From NCBI GenBank assembly GCA_026417675.1, contig JAOACV010000012.1, positions 9,171 to 14,664 of the forward strand: a DNA stretch of 5,494 nucleotides, in the 5' to 3' direction. The position numbers and the translations under genes were made by a program. Shown piece after piece: positions 1 to 5,494 of this stretch (position 1 is its first letter; the number at the start of each line of letters is the position of its first letter). Source of the stretch: Verrucomicrobiia bacterium. GTDB lineage: Bacteria > Verrucomicrobiota > Verrucomicrobiia > CAIQCK01. The notes under the pieces are model-generated. The model made no database searches and was not told where the DNA came from. It worked only from the letters and a program-made list of their open reading frames with translations.

Positions 1-1
1 T

Positions 2-496
2 CATAAAGGGGACTTTACGGAGAAGGACGCTCGCGCCGCTGCCGCGGTCTTCAACAAGGCGGGCGCGGCACTGGCCAAACACGGCATCAAGTTCTTTTAT
101 CACGTCCACGGCTACGAGTTTCGGCCGCACGAGAAGGGCACCGTCTTTGACGTGTTGATGGCCGAAACCCACCCGAAGCTCGTCAGTTTCGAGATGGACA
201 TCCTGTGGGTCTATTTCCCCGGCCAGGACCCGGTGAAGCTGCTCCAGAAATACGGCAAGCGTTGGGAACTTCTCCACCTTAAGGACCTCAAGAAAGGCGT
301 GGCGACCGGTTCGCACTCCGGCCATACCGACGTGACCAACGACGTCGCGCTCGGCTCCGGCCAGATTCCGATCGCCTCTATCCTCAAGGCCGCGCAAAAG
401 GTCGGGGTGAAGTATTACTTCATCGAAGACGAGTCCCCGACCGCCGCCGAGCAAATCCCGCAAAGCCTTCGATTCCTCGAATCGCTGAAATGGTAG
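2..496 (+). CDS. Sugar phosphate isomerase/epimerase (xylose isomerase-like TIM barrel), C-terminal part
   Basis: The reading frame is open from the left edge to TAG at 494-496, giving 164 residues. The family is usually about 270-310 residues, so roughly the first third to half lies outside the window; the ATG at 152 is internal because family motifs precede it. Visible motifs, in fragment numbering, are YHVHGYEF (33-40, matching the family's YHNHxxEF strand), FEMDILWV with Asp66, LLHLKD with His92 and Asp95, and FIEDESP with Glu142. In this family (AP endonuclease family 2 fold) such Glu/Asp/His residues bind a divalent metal and catalyse aldose-ketose isomerisation or epimerisation of sugars or inositol-like compounds. 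The segment [19 protein letters not shown] is the usual last-helix region before the final strand. The substrate cannot be told from this fragment. A signal peptide, common in relatives from Verrucomicrobiota, could not be checked. The next gene is on the same strand 155 bases downstream and looks unrelated in pathway. Confidence 0.88.
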   Translation, partial: HKGDFTEKDARAAAAVFNKAGAALAKHGIKFFYHVHGYEFRPHEKGTVFDVLMAETHPKLVSFEMDILWVYFPGQDPVKLLQKYGKRWELLHLKDLKKGVATGSHSGHTDVTNDVALGSGQIPIASILKAAQKVGVKYYFIEDESPTAAEQIPQSLRFLESLKW

Positions 497-513
497 CCGC
501 GGCGGTCTCGCGC

Positions 514-536
514 GGCGCAAGGGTGTCCTTGCCGCC
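514..536 (+). other. Small stem-loop after the isomerase gene
   Basis: GCAAGG (517-522) and CCTTGC (527-532) form a 6-bp stem around a GTGT loop. Three more pairs (514-516 with 534-536) can add on if C533 is bulged. It lies 18 bases past the isomerase stop codon. No T-tract follows, so it is not a canonical intrinsic terminator, though it could act as a 3'-end stabilising hairpin. Chance pairing in GC-rich DNA is a real alternative. Confidence 0.25.
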
Positions 537-615
537 AGGCGCGAACCGAACGTCGGCGTTGCGCGGTGAGAACGTGGCGCCCGGCTTGAGAGTTCGACCG
601 CAGCGCCATATTTCG

Positions 616-643
616 TTGACCGGTTGAAACGCGTCGTTAGACT
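616..643 (+). promoter_or_regulatory. Candidate sigma70-like promoter directly before the nucleotide-sugar dehydrogenase
   Basis: TTGACC (616-621) resembles a -35 box and TAGACT (638-643) a -10 box, with a 16-base spacer. Transcription would start near 650, almost on the ATG at 652, which would give a leaderless or nearly leaderless mRNA. That fits the lack of a Shine-Dalgarno sequence before the gene. The call rests on motif matching alone. Confidence 0.3.
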
Positions 644-651
644 GCGCGGCC

Positions 652-1962
652 ATGTTGAAGGCCAGGAAACAAACGGAGCCGCGCGGGCCGGTCGGCGTCG
701 TCGGGCTGGGCTACGTCGGTCTGCCGGTAGCAGCCGCGTTTGCGAAATGCCTGCCGGTGGTCGGGTTCGACATCAAGGCGAGCCGCGTCGAAGCCTTGCG
801 GCGCGGGCACGATGAGACCCGCGAGGTTACCGCGGGCGATTTGCGGCATCCGAACCTCACTTTCACGACCGACGAGCGGCTGCTGCGGCGGTGCCCGTTC
901 GTGGTGATCACCGTGCCGACGCCGATTGACGAGGCCAATGAACCGGATCTCGGCCCCGTGCGGCGCGCGGCGGAGATCGTCGGGCGCAACCTCCGGCGCG
1001 GAGCGACGGTGGTGCTGGAGAGCACAGTGTATCCGGGCGTGACCGAGGAGGTCGTGCTGCCGATCTTGGAGCGCGTATCGGGGTTGAGGCTCAGGCGAGG
1101 CGAGTTCTACCTCGGCTACTCGCCCGAGCGGATTAATCCCGGCGACAAAGAGCATACCATTGACCGCGTCGTCAAGGTCGTCAGCGGCAGCGATGCGGCG
1201 ACCTTGGAGCGTGTGGCGGCCTACTACGGGCTGATTTGCAAGGCGGGCGTGCATCGCGCCCCGACGATCAAGGTCGCCGAGGCGGCCAAGGTCATTGAGA
1301 ACGTGCAGCGCGATCTGAACATCGCGTTGATGAACGAGTTGTCGCTGATCTTCTCCCGGCTGGGCATCGAGACGCGGGCTGTGCTGGAGGCCGCGGCTAC
1401 GAAGTGGAATTTTCAGAAGTTCACGCCCGGCTTGGTCGGCGGCCACTGCATCGGCGTGGACCCCTACTACCTGACGCACAAGGCGTTGCAGGTCGGCTAC
1501 CATCCCGCCGTCATCCTTGCCGGGCGCTCCGTCAACGACGCGATGGCCCGCCATGTGGGCCGCATGATCGCCCGCGCGATCACCCACCTCGGCAAACCGC
1601 TCAAGGGCGCGCGCGTGCTGATGATGGGCCTGACATTCAAGGAGAATGTCCCCGACGTGCGCAACTCCAAGGTCCGCGACACGGTGCGTTATCTGCAGGA
1701 GTTCGAGGTCAACGTCATCGGCTGCGATCCGCTGTTGACGCGCGCGGTGGTGCGGCGCGAGTTCGGCATTCCCAACGTCGCGTTCCACAAGGCAGGCCGA
1801 GTGGACGCCGTCTGCGTCGCCAACCGGCATCGGGCCTTCGAAAACATCACGCTGGCCGATCTCAGGCGCCTGATGCCGCGGCGTCCCATCCTTGTGGACG
1901 TGAAAAACCTGTTCGACCGCACTGAGGCCGAGCGCATGGGGTTTGCGTATTTCAGTTTGTGA
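652..1962 (+). CDS. tviB: UDP-N-acetylhexosamine/UDP-glucose 6-dehydrogenase family protein (TviB/VipA/WbpA type)
   Basis: This complete gene encodes 436 residues, close to the usual ~425 for the family. Such cytoplasmic enzymes oxidise C6 of a UDP-sugar in two NAD+-dependent steps, giving a UDP-uronic acid for capsule, O-antigen or exopolysaccharide. Visible motifs are the Rossmann loop GLGYVG (18-23), TVPTPID (87-93), ESTVYPG (123-129) and YSPERINPGD (from 156, Glu159). The catalytic helix AEAAKVIEN carries Lys213 and Asn217, and GGHCIGVDPYYL carries the thioester Cys266 and Asp270. The C-terminal UDP-binding part includes PDVRNSK (334-340). The Lys/Asn and Cys/Asp spacings match the characterised UDP-glucose dehydrogenase family. 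The wording around KVIENVQRDLNIALMNEL and TKWNFQKFTPGLVGGHC resembles TviB/WbpA (UDP-GlcNAc or UDP-GalNAc oxidation) more than plain Ugd, so the symbol is a best guess. TGA at 625-627 with no start codon between makes 652 the first possible start; no Shine-Dalgarno sequence precedes it. No partner epimerase or glycosyltransferase is in the window. Confidence 0.93.
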   Translation: MLKARKQTEPRGPVGVVGLGYVGLPVAAAFAKCLPVVGFDIKASRVEALRRGHDETREVTAGDLRHPNLTFTTDERLLRRCPFVVITVPTPIDEANEPDLGPVRRAAEIVGRNLRRGATVVLESTVYPGVTEEVVLPILERVSGLRLRRGEFYLGYSPERINPGDKEHTIDRVVKVVSGSDAATLERVAAYYGLICKAGVHRAPTIKVAEAAKVIENVQRDLNIALMNELSLIFSRLGIETRAVLEAAATKWNFQKFTPGLVGGHCIGVDPYYLTHKALQVGYHPAVILAGRSVNDAMARHVGRMIARAITHLGKPLKGARVLMMGLTFKENVPDVRNSKVRDTVRYLQEFEVNVIGCDPLLTRAVVRREFGIPNVAFHKAGRVDAVCVANRHRAFENITLADLRRLMPRRPILVDVKNLFDRTEAERMGFAYFSL

Positions 1963-2026
1963 GACGGTGTGCGGAGGACGAGGAAAAGCGACCAGATCCC
2001 CCGAGCGCAACGTAGCCGCAACTGAA

Positions 2027-2101
2027 GGTGGATCGCGTTCTCCGAACGCGATGGCGTCGCGGTAGCACGACGGCGAGCGCGTTCGGAGAACGCGATCCAC
2101 C
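2027..2101. repeat. Perfect 24-bp inverted repeat with 27-base loop (nested palindrome)
   Basis: Positions 2027-2050 are the exact reverse complement of 2078-2101, with a loop at 2051-2077. Each arm is itself a hairpin: CGCGTTC-TCC-GAACGCG (2034-2050) and CGCGTTC-GGA-GAACGCG (2078-2094). The loop holds a further 5-bp stem, CGTCG (2055-2059) with CGACG (2068-2072). The DNA or RNA could therefore form one long hairpin with an inner stem, or two small adjacent hairpins. A 6-base direct repeat GAAGGT occurs at 2024-2029 and 2108-2113, overlapping the left end of the element. It lies between converging genes, where it could stop transcription from both sides, though it lacks T-tracts. It may equally be a dispersed REP/MITE-like repeat; copy number elsewhere cannot be judged from one window. 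Confidence 0.9.
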
Positions 2102-2109
2102 CGTCCAGA

Positions 2110-2126
2110 AGGTCCCCTTGGGGCCT
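2110..2126 (-). terminator. Weak GC hairpin just past the deoC stop codon
   Basis: AGG (2110-2112) pairs with CCT (2124-2126) and CCCC (2114-2117) with GGGG (2120-2123), with T2113 bulged; the apical pairs must open to give a feasible loop. It begins 11 bases beyond the deoC stop codon on the minus strand. No U-tract follows, so a role in ending deoC transcription is only a possibility. Confidence 0.25.
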
Positions 2127-2137
2127 GCAAGCTCGAT

Positions 2138-2911
2138 TCAATACGTCCCGGCCGTCAGGTTCCCCGCCACCGATTCCAGTCTCACCGGCGTGGCGCCGAT
2201 GCCGCGGCGTTTGGCTTCTTCGAGGATGGCCTCGGTGGCGGTCGCGCCGATGCGCGAGACGCCGAGCGAACGCACGAGCAACAGATCGTCGAGCGTGCGC
2301 ACGCCGCCCGCGGCCTTGATCTGCACCGTCGGCGCGCAATGCTGGCGCATCAGCTTCAAGTGCTGCACGGTCGCGCCCTTGTAGTTGTAGGAGCCGTCGG
2401 GCTGCTTGACGAAACCGTAGCCGGTGGAGGTCTTCACGAACGCCACGCCGACCTCGGAGCAAATCTGGCAGAGACGGATGATGTGTTCGTCCTTCAGGTA
2501 GTCGTTCTCGAAGATGACCTTCAGAATCGCGCGCTGGGCGGTCACCGCCTCGTTGACGGCCTTAATCTCGGCCTGCACGTAGGCCCAATCGCCGCCGAGC
2601 GCCTTGCCGATGTTGATGACCATGTCAATCTCGCTGCCGCCGGCCTTTGCGGCGTCCTCGGCCTCGGCCACCTTGATGCGCGTCGCGCTGTTGCCATGCG
2701 GAAAACCGATGACGGGACACACGCCGACATCGGACCCGGCGAGGACTTCCCTGGCGAGCGCAATCGCGTAGGGCTTCACGCACGCTGTGGCGACGTCGTA
2801 GCGGCGCGCCAGCTCGCAACCTTTGCGGAGGTCCGCGTCGGTCATGGTCGGATGCAGCAGCGAGTGGTCAATCATCTTGGCCAGGTCGCGAAGAGTGACG
2901 GTGTTGTTCAC
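2138..2911 (-). CDS. deoC: Deoxyribose-phosphate aldolase
   Basis: This 257-residue protein is a class I (Schiff-base) aldolase that reversibly cleaves 2-deoxy-D-ribose 5-phosphate to glyceraldehyde 3-phosphate and acetaldehyde in the cytoplasm, in deoxynucleoside breakdown. Family motifs run in order: IDHSLLHP (14-21), CVKP (44-47), VIGFPHG (67-73), EIDMVINIG with Asp96, KVIFEN, FVKTSTGY with Lys160 as the Schiff-base lysine, and IKAAGGVR with Lys199. Asp96, Lys160 and Lys199 correspond to the E. coli D102/K167/K201 triad. I chose the GTG at 2911 because GGAAAGGAA (2918-2926) lies 6 bases upstream as a strong Shine-Dalgarno sequence and homology begins right after it; an in-frame ATG at 2977 would add 22 unlikely residues. 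Between TSTGYG and GATV lies about 12 residues (167-178, FVKQPDGSYNYK) absent from the short classical loop. The gene lies 94 bases downstream of the oxidoreductase on the same strand and is probably in its operon. Confidence 0.95.
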   Translation of the reverse strand: MNNTVTLRDLAKMIDHSLLHPTMTDADLRKGCELARRYDVATACVKPYAIALAREVLAGSDVGVCPVIGFPHGNSATRIKVAEAEDAAKAGGSEIDMVINIGKALGGDWAYVQAEIKAVNEAVTAQRAILKVIFENDYLKDEHIIRLCQICSEVGVAFVKTSTGYGFVKQPDGSYNYKGATVQHLKLMRQHCAPTVQIKAAGGVRTLDDLLLVRSLGVSRIGATATEAILEEAKRRGIGATPVRLESVAGNLTAGTY

Positions 2912-2917
2912 GATGGA

Positions 2918-2926
2918 TTCCTTTCC
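2918..2926 (-). promoter_or_regulatory. Shine-Dalgarno sequence that fixes the deoC start
   Basis: Read on the minus strand this is GGAAAGGAA, ending 6 bases before GTG at 2911. It is the best ribosome-binding match near the gene and supports the GTG start over the ATG at 2977. Confidence 0.75.
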
Positions 2927-3005
2927 AAGGCTGGCAAGGCGGGGCCGCTTGCAACCGCGCCGCGGCGGCGCTTGCAAACCGTTCCGGCTTGTTCCGACCG
3001 CCGCA

Positions 3006-4157
3006 TCACGCCTTCACCCTCACCCATTTGTTCTGCCGGTGGCTTTGGAGGATGGCCTCGCACAGCGCGATCTCGCGGTGCCCGTCGGCGAACGTCGGGA
3101 ACGTCGGCGGCGCGGAGAAGTCGCCTGCCGCGATGTAGCTGTAGAACGCCTTGAAGCACTGCTTGAACGTGTCGGGAAAACCTTCCGCGTGGCCGCCCGG
3201 ATAGTTGATGAACCGCCGCGCGGCGTCCGACACGAGCGCGGGATCGCGGATGAGGCTTTCGTTGGGCCGGCCGCGATGGCCGATCCACATCGTGTTCGGC
3301 TCCTCGCTGTCCCAGTAAAGCGCCGATTTCGCGCCGGCAATCTCAAAGCGCAGGCAGTTCTTGCGGCCTGCGGTGACTTGCGATACCCACAACACGCCGC
3401 GCGCGCCGCCGCGGAACCGCAACAGCACGCCTCCAAAATCCTCCGTCGCCACCTTCACCGGCTCGGTTGCCGCGACTTTCTCCTCTTTGCCCTTGAACGT
3501 CTGCACCTCGCCCTTCGGCCTCTGACGGACGGGATGCACGGTCTTGAGGTCGGCGCACACGGCCTCCACTTCCAGACCAGTGATCGCGCGCATCAGGTCG
3601 AGCCAATGCGTGCCGATGTCGGCGATGGCGCGCAGCGCGCCGCCTTCCCTGGCCAGCACGCGCCAGTTGTAGTCGGTCGGCAGCAGCAGCCAGTCCTGTG
3701 CGTAGCTGCCGCAAACCGAGAACACCTCGCCGAGGTCGCCGCGCCGGACGATGTCACGCGCCTCGAGGCAAAGCGGGTAGAAGCGGATGTTGTAGTTGAC
3801 GCCCGCGGCGAGCCGGGTCTGGCGCGCCAGTTTCACCAGCGCCGCCGACTCGCGCGAGTTCATCGCCAGGGGTTTCTCGCACAGGACGTGTTTGCCAGCG
3901 CGCAGCGCCTTGCTGGCCATCTCGAAATGAAACCGGTTCGGCGTGGTGATGTGCACCGCCTGCACGCCGTCGTCGCGCAGGATTTCGTCAAAGCTGCGGT
4001 AGGCGCGCGGCAGGCCGAGCGTCTCCGCGGCGCGGCTTGATTCCGCGTCGTCCACGCCGAGAATGCCGGCGATGGGGACGCCAAGGCGTTTCAACGCTTC
4101 CACGTGAACCGGGCCGATGAAGCCCGCCCCGATGACGGCGGTTCGAATGTGTTTCAT
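3006..4157 (-). CDS. Gfo/Idh/MocA family NAD(P)-dependent oxidoreductase
   Basis: This complete 383-residue protein has the usual family length. An N-terminal Rossmann domain starts with [15 protein letters not shown] (dinucleotide loop G10-A-G-F-I-G15). It is followed by [16 protein letters not shown] and the signature EKP (94-96) with Lys95, which in this family contacts the cofactor and substrate. The C-terminal alpha/beta domain carries DIGTHWLD with Asp180 and His184, the usual catalytic Asp/His pair. Relatives oxidise or reduce a hydroxyl of sugars, inositols or sugar derivatives; the substrate is not predictable here. There is no evident signal peptide, so it should be cytoplasmic. The ATG at 4157 is preceded by AAAGGA (4166-4171, minus strand) at good spacing. 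It is the first gene of a likely two-gene unit with deoC (94-base gap) and diverges from the sialidase-like gene. A stretch around residues 225-245 ([20 protein letters not shown]) is charged and looks like a surface insert before the next strand, as is common in this family. Confidence 0.93.
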   Translation of the reverse strand: MKHIRTAVIGAGFIGPVHVEALKRLGVPIAGILGVDDAESSRAAETLGLPRAYRSFDEILRDDGVQAVHITTPNRFHFEMASKALRAGKHVLCEKPLAMNSRESAALVKLARQTRLAAGVNYNIRFYPLCLEARDIVRRGDLGEVFSVCGSYAQDWLLLPTDYNWRVLAREGGALRAIADIGTHWLDLMRAITGLEVEAVCADLKTVHPVRQRPKGEVQTFKGKEEKVAATEPVKVATEDFGGVLLRFRGGARGVLWVSQVTAGRKNCLRFEIAGAKSALYWDSEEPNTMWIGHRGRPNESLIRDPALVSDAARRFINYPGGHAEGFPDTFKQCFKAFYSYIAAGDFSAPPTFPTFADGHREIALCEAILQSHRQNKWVRVKA

Positions 4158-4165
4158 GCCTTTGA

Positions 4166-4171
4166 TCCTTT
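4166..4171 (-). promoter_or_regulatory. Shine-Dalgarno sequence of the oxidoreductase gene
   Basis: The minus strand reads AAAGGA here, 8 bases before the ATG at 4157. It supports that start codon. Confidence 0.65.
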
Positions 4172-4206
4172 CGCTGCGTGGCGAGGCTCGGCAAATGTGG
4201 CAGCTC

Positions 4207-4212
4207 TGTCAA
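4207..4212 (-). promoter_or_regulatory. Possible -35 box for the oxidoreductase-deoC unit
   Basis: The minus strand reads TTGACA, the exact sigma70 -35 consensus, about 50 bases upstream of the ATG at 4157. The position 17 bases further on reads GAGCCT, a poor -10 box, so the promoter assignment is tentative. Confidence 0.25.
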
Positions 4213-4270
4213 GACGAGAGTCCGGCCATGAAATCCCAGGCGCCGAGCTGCGCGGGAACAACAGGCTCTG

Positions 4271-4319
4271 AAGCTCCAGATGCCGCACTTCCCCTCCGGC
4301 TGATTGAAGTCTGGAGTTT
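4271..4319 (+). other. Stem-loop upstream of the sialidase-like gene
   Basis: AAGCTCCAGA (4271-4280) can pair with TCTGGAGTTT (4310-4319) over 10 positions, with one G-T wobble. The 29-base loop holds a 4-bp inner stem, GCCG (4282-4285) with CGGC (4297-4300). It ends 66 bases before the ATG at 4386, so it could be an operator or an untranslated-leader structure. It may also be chance. Confidence 0.3.
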
Positions 4320-4385
4320 GTGTTGGCTTTCCGCACGGGGCGCGGCATCATCGCGCCGGTCAAGCACCGGCCTTGGAAAATCGTC

Positions 4386-5494
4386 ATGCGCTACCTCGTA
4401 TCGTTGGCTCTGCTGTGCGCCGCGGCGATGCCCGCGTGGAAGGAATTTCAATTCGACGACAAGATGCTGTTGCTGCATCCCAAGTGCGAGCCGCTGCCGG
4501 CGGCCCACCTCGGCCCCTTCGCCAGACGCGGTGACGGCGCGGTGCTGGCGGTGGACGATGGCCGCGTGTTGGTCTGCAAGGACGGCGGCAAGACGTGGGA
4601 GCCTCGCGCGTTGTTTGCGGCCCCGCAGAGGTTTCAGTGCCGGAGCGAGCGCGCGTTGCTGCGGACGCGCGACGGTGTGATGGTCCTCGCGTTTCTCAAC
4701 GCGAAGGAAATGGTTTTTCACTGGGACCAGAAAAAAGGCGGGCCGCAGCCCGGCTGCCGGCTGCCTGTGTATGTGACGCGCAGCAGCGACGACGGCGAGA
4801 CATGGGAGGAGCCGCGCAAGATCCAGGACGGATGGTGCGGCGCGCTGCGAACGATGATCCAGTTGCGCAGCGGACGGCTGGTGCTTGGCTGCCAGGCCGC
4901 CGTGAGCGACCCCGGCCGGCACGTTTGTTTCAGCTACGCCTCCGACGACGAGGGCAAGACGTGGAAGAAGAGCAACGTGATTGACCTGGGCAAGTATGGC
5001 GGTTACGGCGACCACGGCGGCGGCATCGAGCCGACGTTGGCGCAGCTCAAGGACGGCAGGCTGTGGATGCTCATCCGCACCTCGCGCGGTTGTTTTACCG
5101 AGGCGTTCTCCGCCGACGAGGGGTTGACTTGGGCCGACATCAAACCCTCGAAGATCGAAGCGAGCGGATCGCCGGGCCAGTTGCTGCGGCTCCACAGCGG
5201 TCGGCTCGCGCTTTTCTGGAACCGCTACATGGACCGGGCGAAGAAGACGGGCCGGCGCGAGCAACTCTCCATGGCGTTCTCCGAGGACGACGGCCGCACC
5301 TGGACCGAGCCGGCGGTGGTCGCCTACGACCCGATGAAGCCCGGCGAAAAGGAGCCGGACCACCGGTTGGCTTATCCCTACGTCTATGAGCATATGCCCG
5401 GCGAGCTTTGGGTCACGACGATGCAAGGCCCGCTGCGCATCAAATTGCACGAGGATGATTTCTTCCCGCGGCGGCGGAGCGAGCAGACCTATCG
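4386..5494 (+). CDS. Sialidase-like (BNR/Asp-box) exported protein, 3' end cut by the window
   Basis: The frame is open from ATG 4386 through the right edge (369 codons plus two bases), so the C-terminus is missing. Residues 1-17 (MRYLVSLALLCAAAMPA) look like a short signal peptide with possible cleavage after Ala17; Cys11 does not sit in a proper lipobox. The rest shows five Asp boxes (S/x-x-D-x-G-x-T-W) at about 65-71, 133-140, 186-193, 242-249 and 299-306, the mark of a six-bladed sialidase beta-propeller. GGIEPTLAQLKDGRLWMLIRTS (Glu215, Arg231) and SGSPGQLLRLHSGRLALFWNR are typical of the sialidase-like group common in Verrucomicrobiota and Planctomycetota. I see no F/Y-R-I-P motif, so true exo-sialidase activity (GH33) is not assured; another glycoside hydrolase or a glycan-binding role is possible. 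An upstream in-frame GTG (4320) exists, but the ATG puts the signal peptide at the N-terminus. The gene diverges from the oxidoreductase, suggesting a link to sugar scavenging. Confidence 0.85.
   Translation, partial: MRYLVSLALLCAAAMPAWKEFQFDDKMLLLHPKCEPLPAAHLGPFARRGDGAVLAVDDGRVLVCKDGGKTWEPRALFAAPQRFQCRSERALLRTRDGVMVLAFLNAKEMVFHWDQKKGGPQPGCRLPVYVTRSSDDGETWEEPRKIQDGWCGALRTMIQLRSGRLVLGCQAAVSDPGRHVCFSYASDDEGKTWKKSNVIDLGKYGGYGDHGGGIEPTLAQLKDGRLWMLIRTSRGCFTEAFSADEGLTWADIKPSKIEASGSPGQLLRLHSGRLALFWNRYMDRAKKTGRREQLSMAFSEDDGRTWTEPAVVAYDPMKPGEKEPDHRLAYPYVYEHMPGELWVTTMQGPLRIKLHEDDFFPRRRSEQTY

Larger units (their letters stand above)
1963..2137. other. Convergent intergenic region between the tviB-like gene and deoC
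   Basis: This 175-base spacer separates two genes that converge on it. Its main content is the long inverted repeat at 2027-2101, plus a short GC hairpin at 2110-2126 next to the deoC stop codon. I see no coding potential in it beyond antisense extensions of the flanking genes, and no T-rich intrinsic terminator on either strand. Confidence 0.7.
4158..4385. other. Divergent intergenic region (oxidoreductase and sialidase-like gene promoters)
   Basis: This 228-base region must carry the start signals for both diverging genes. For the minus-strand gene there is a perfect TTGACA (4207-4212) and a Shine-Dalgarno sequence at 4166-4171. For the plus-strand gene only a weak GGAAA (4375-4379) precedes the ATG. 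A stem-loop spans 4271-4319. No small gene is convincingly supported here. Confidence 0.6.

Noticed and set aside
152..496. ATG at 152 as start of a short 114-residue protein
   Set aside because: The same frame is open to the left edge and carries the YHVHGYEF family motif before this ATG, so the gene is a cut longer one.
637..2130. 497-codon open frame on the minus strand
   Set aside because: It is antisense to the TviB-like gene and runs through the inverted repeat. The plus-strand frame has every catalytic motif, while this one shows no recognisable domain. Long antisense frames are expected in GC-rich DNA.
2912..2977. ATG at 2977 as deoC start
   Set aside because: It would add 22 basic residues with no family similarity, while GTG 2911 has a strong Shine-Dalgarno sequence at proper spacing.
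2947..2977. GCTTGCAA direct repeat (2947-2954 and 2970-2977) in the oxidoreductase-deoC gap
   Set aside because: It is eight bases only, with no further copies noticed; it is too short to call an operator or repeat element.
2339..3154. 271-codon open frame on the plus strand
   Set aside because: It overlaps deoC in antisense, has no recognisable domain, and is explained by codon bias of the real gene.
2823..4040. 405-codon open frame on the plus strand
   Set aside because: It is a shadow of the Gfo/Idh/MocA gene and the start of deoC; it is Arg/Ala/His rich without motifs.
4320..4385. Upstream in-frame GTG (4320) as start of the sialidase-like gene
   Set aside because: It would place about 22 polar and basic residues before the hydrophobic signal segment; ATG 4386 gives a normal signal peptide.
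4687..4704. 7-bp hairpin TCGCGTT-TCTC-AACGCGA resembling the repeat arms at 2034-2094
   Set aside because: It lies inside the sialidase-like coding sequence, encodes an ordinary strand (VLAFLNAK), and shares only short GC-rich similarity with the repeat.
4209..5450. 413-codon open frame on the minus strand
   Set aside because: It is antisense to the sialidase-like gene, whose five Asp boxes and signal peptide make the plus strand the coding one.

Overview
The window is a GC-rich bacterial metabolic region with mostly G/C third codon positions. It holds five protein genes, two of them cut by the window edges. The gene mix is a xylose-isomerase-like sugar isomerase, a Gfo/Idh/MocA oxidoreductase, a deoxyribose-phosphate aldolase, an Asp-box sialidase-like secreted protein and a nucleotide-sugar dehydrogenase. 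Together with a palindromic intergenic repeat, this best fits a member of the Verrucomicrobiota (perhaps the Pedosphaera/Limisphaerales side) or the related Planctomycetota. That placement is an inference from gene content and style; no marker gene is present.

Layout: (1) 2-496 (+) is the C-terminal half of a TIM-barrel sugar phosphate isomerase/epimerase. (2) 652-1962 (+) is a complete UDP-sugar 6-dehydrogenase of the TviB/WbpA type, with all catalytic residues, no visible Shine-Dalgarno sequence, and a possible promoter almost touching its start codon. (3) 1963-2137 is a convergent intergenic region holding a 24-bp perfect inverted repeat with a 27-base loop, each arm of which is itself a hairpin. 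(4) 2138-2911 (-) is deoC, starting at a GTG with a good Shine-Dalgarno sequence. (5) 3006-4157 (-) is a Gfo/Idh/MocA oxidoreductase 94 bases upstream of deoC and probably co-transcribed with it. (6) 4158-4385 is a divergent intergenic region. (7) 4386-5494 (+) is a sialidase-like protein with a signal peptide and five Asp boxes, running off the right edge.

Functionally, the oxidoreductase, deoC and the divergent sialidase-like gene look like carbohydrate scavenging: an exported glycan-binding or glycan-cleaving protein, a sugar dehydrogenase and an aldolase. The TviB-like enzyme instead supplies a uronic acid nucleotide sugar for surface polysaccharide and seems functionally separate. No CRISPR array, tRNA, rRNA, complete insertion sequence, phage gene or defence system was found. 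The most unusual non-coding signal is the nested palindrome at 2027-2101; the rest reads as ordinary chromosomal metabolism.
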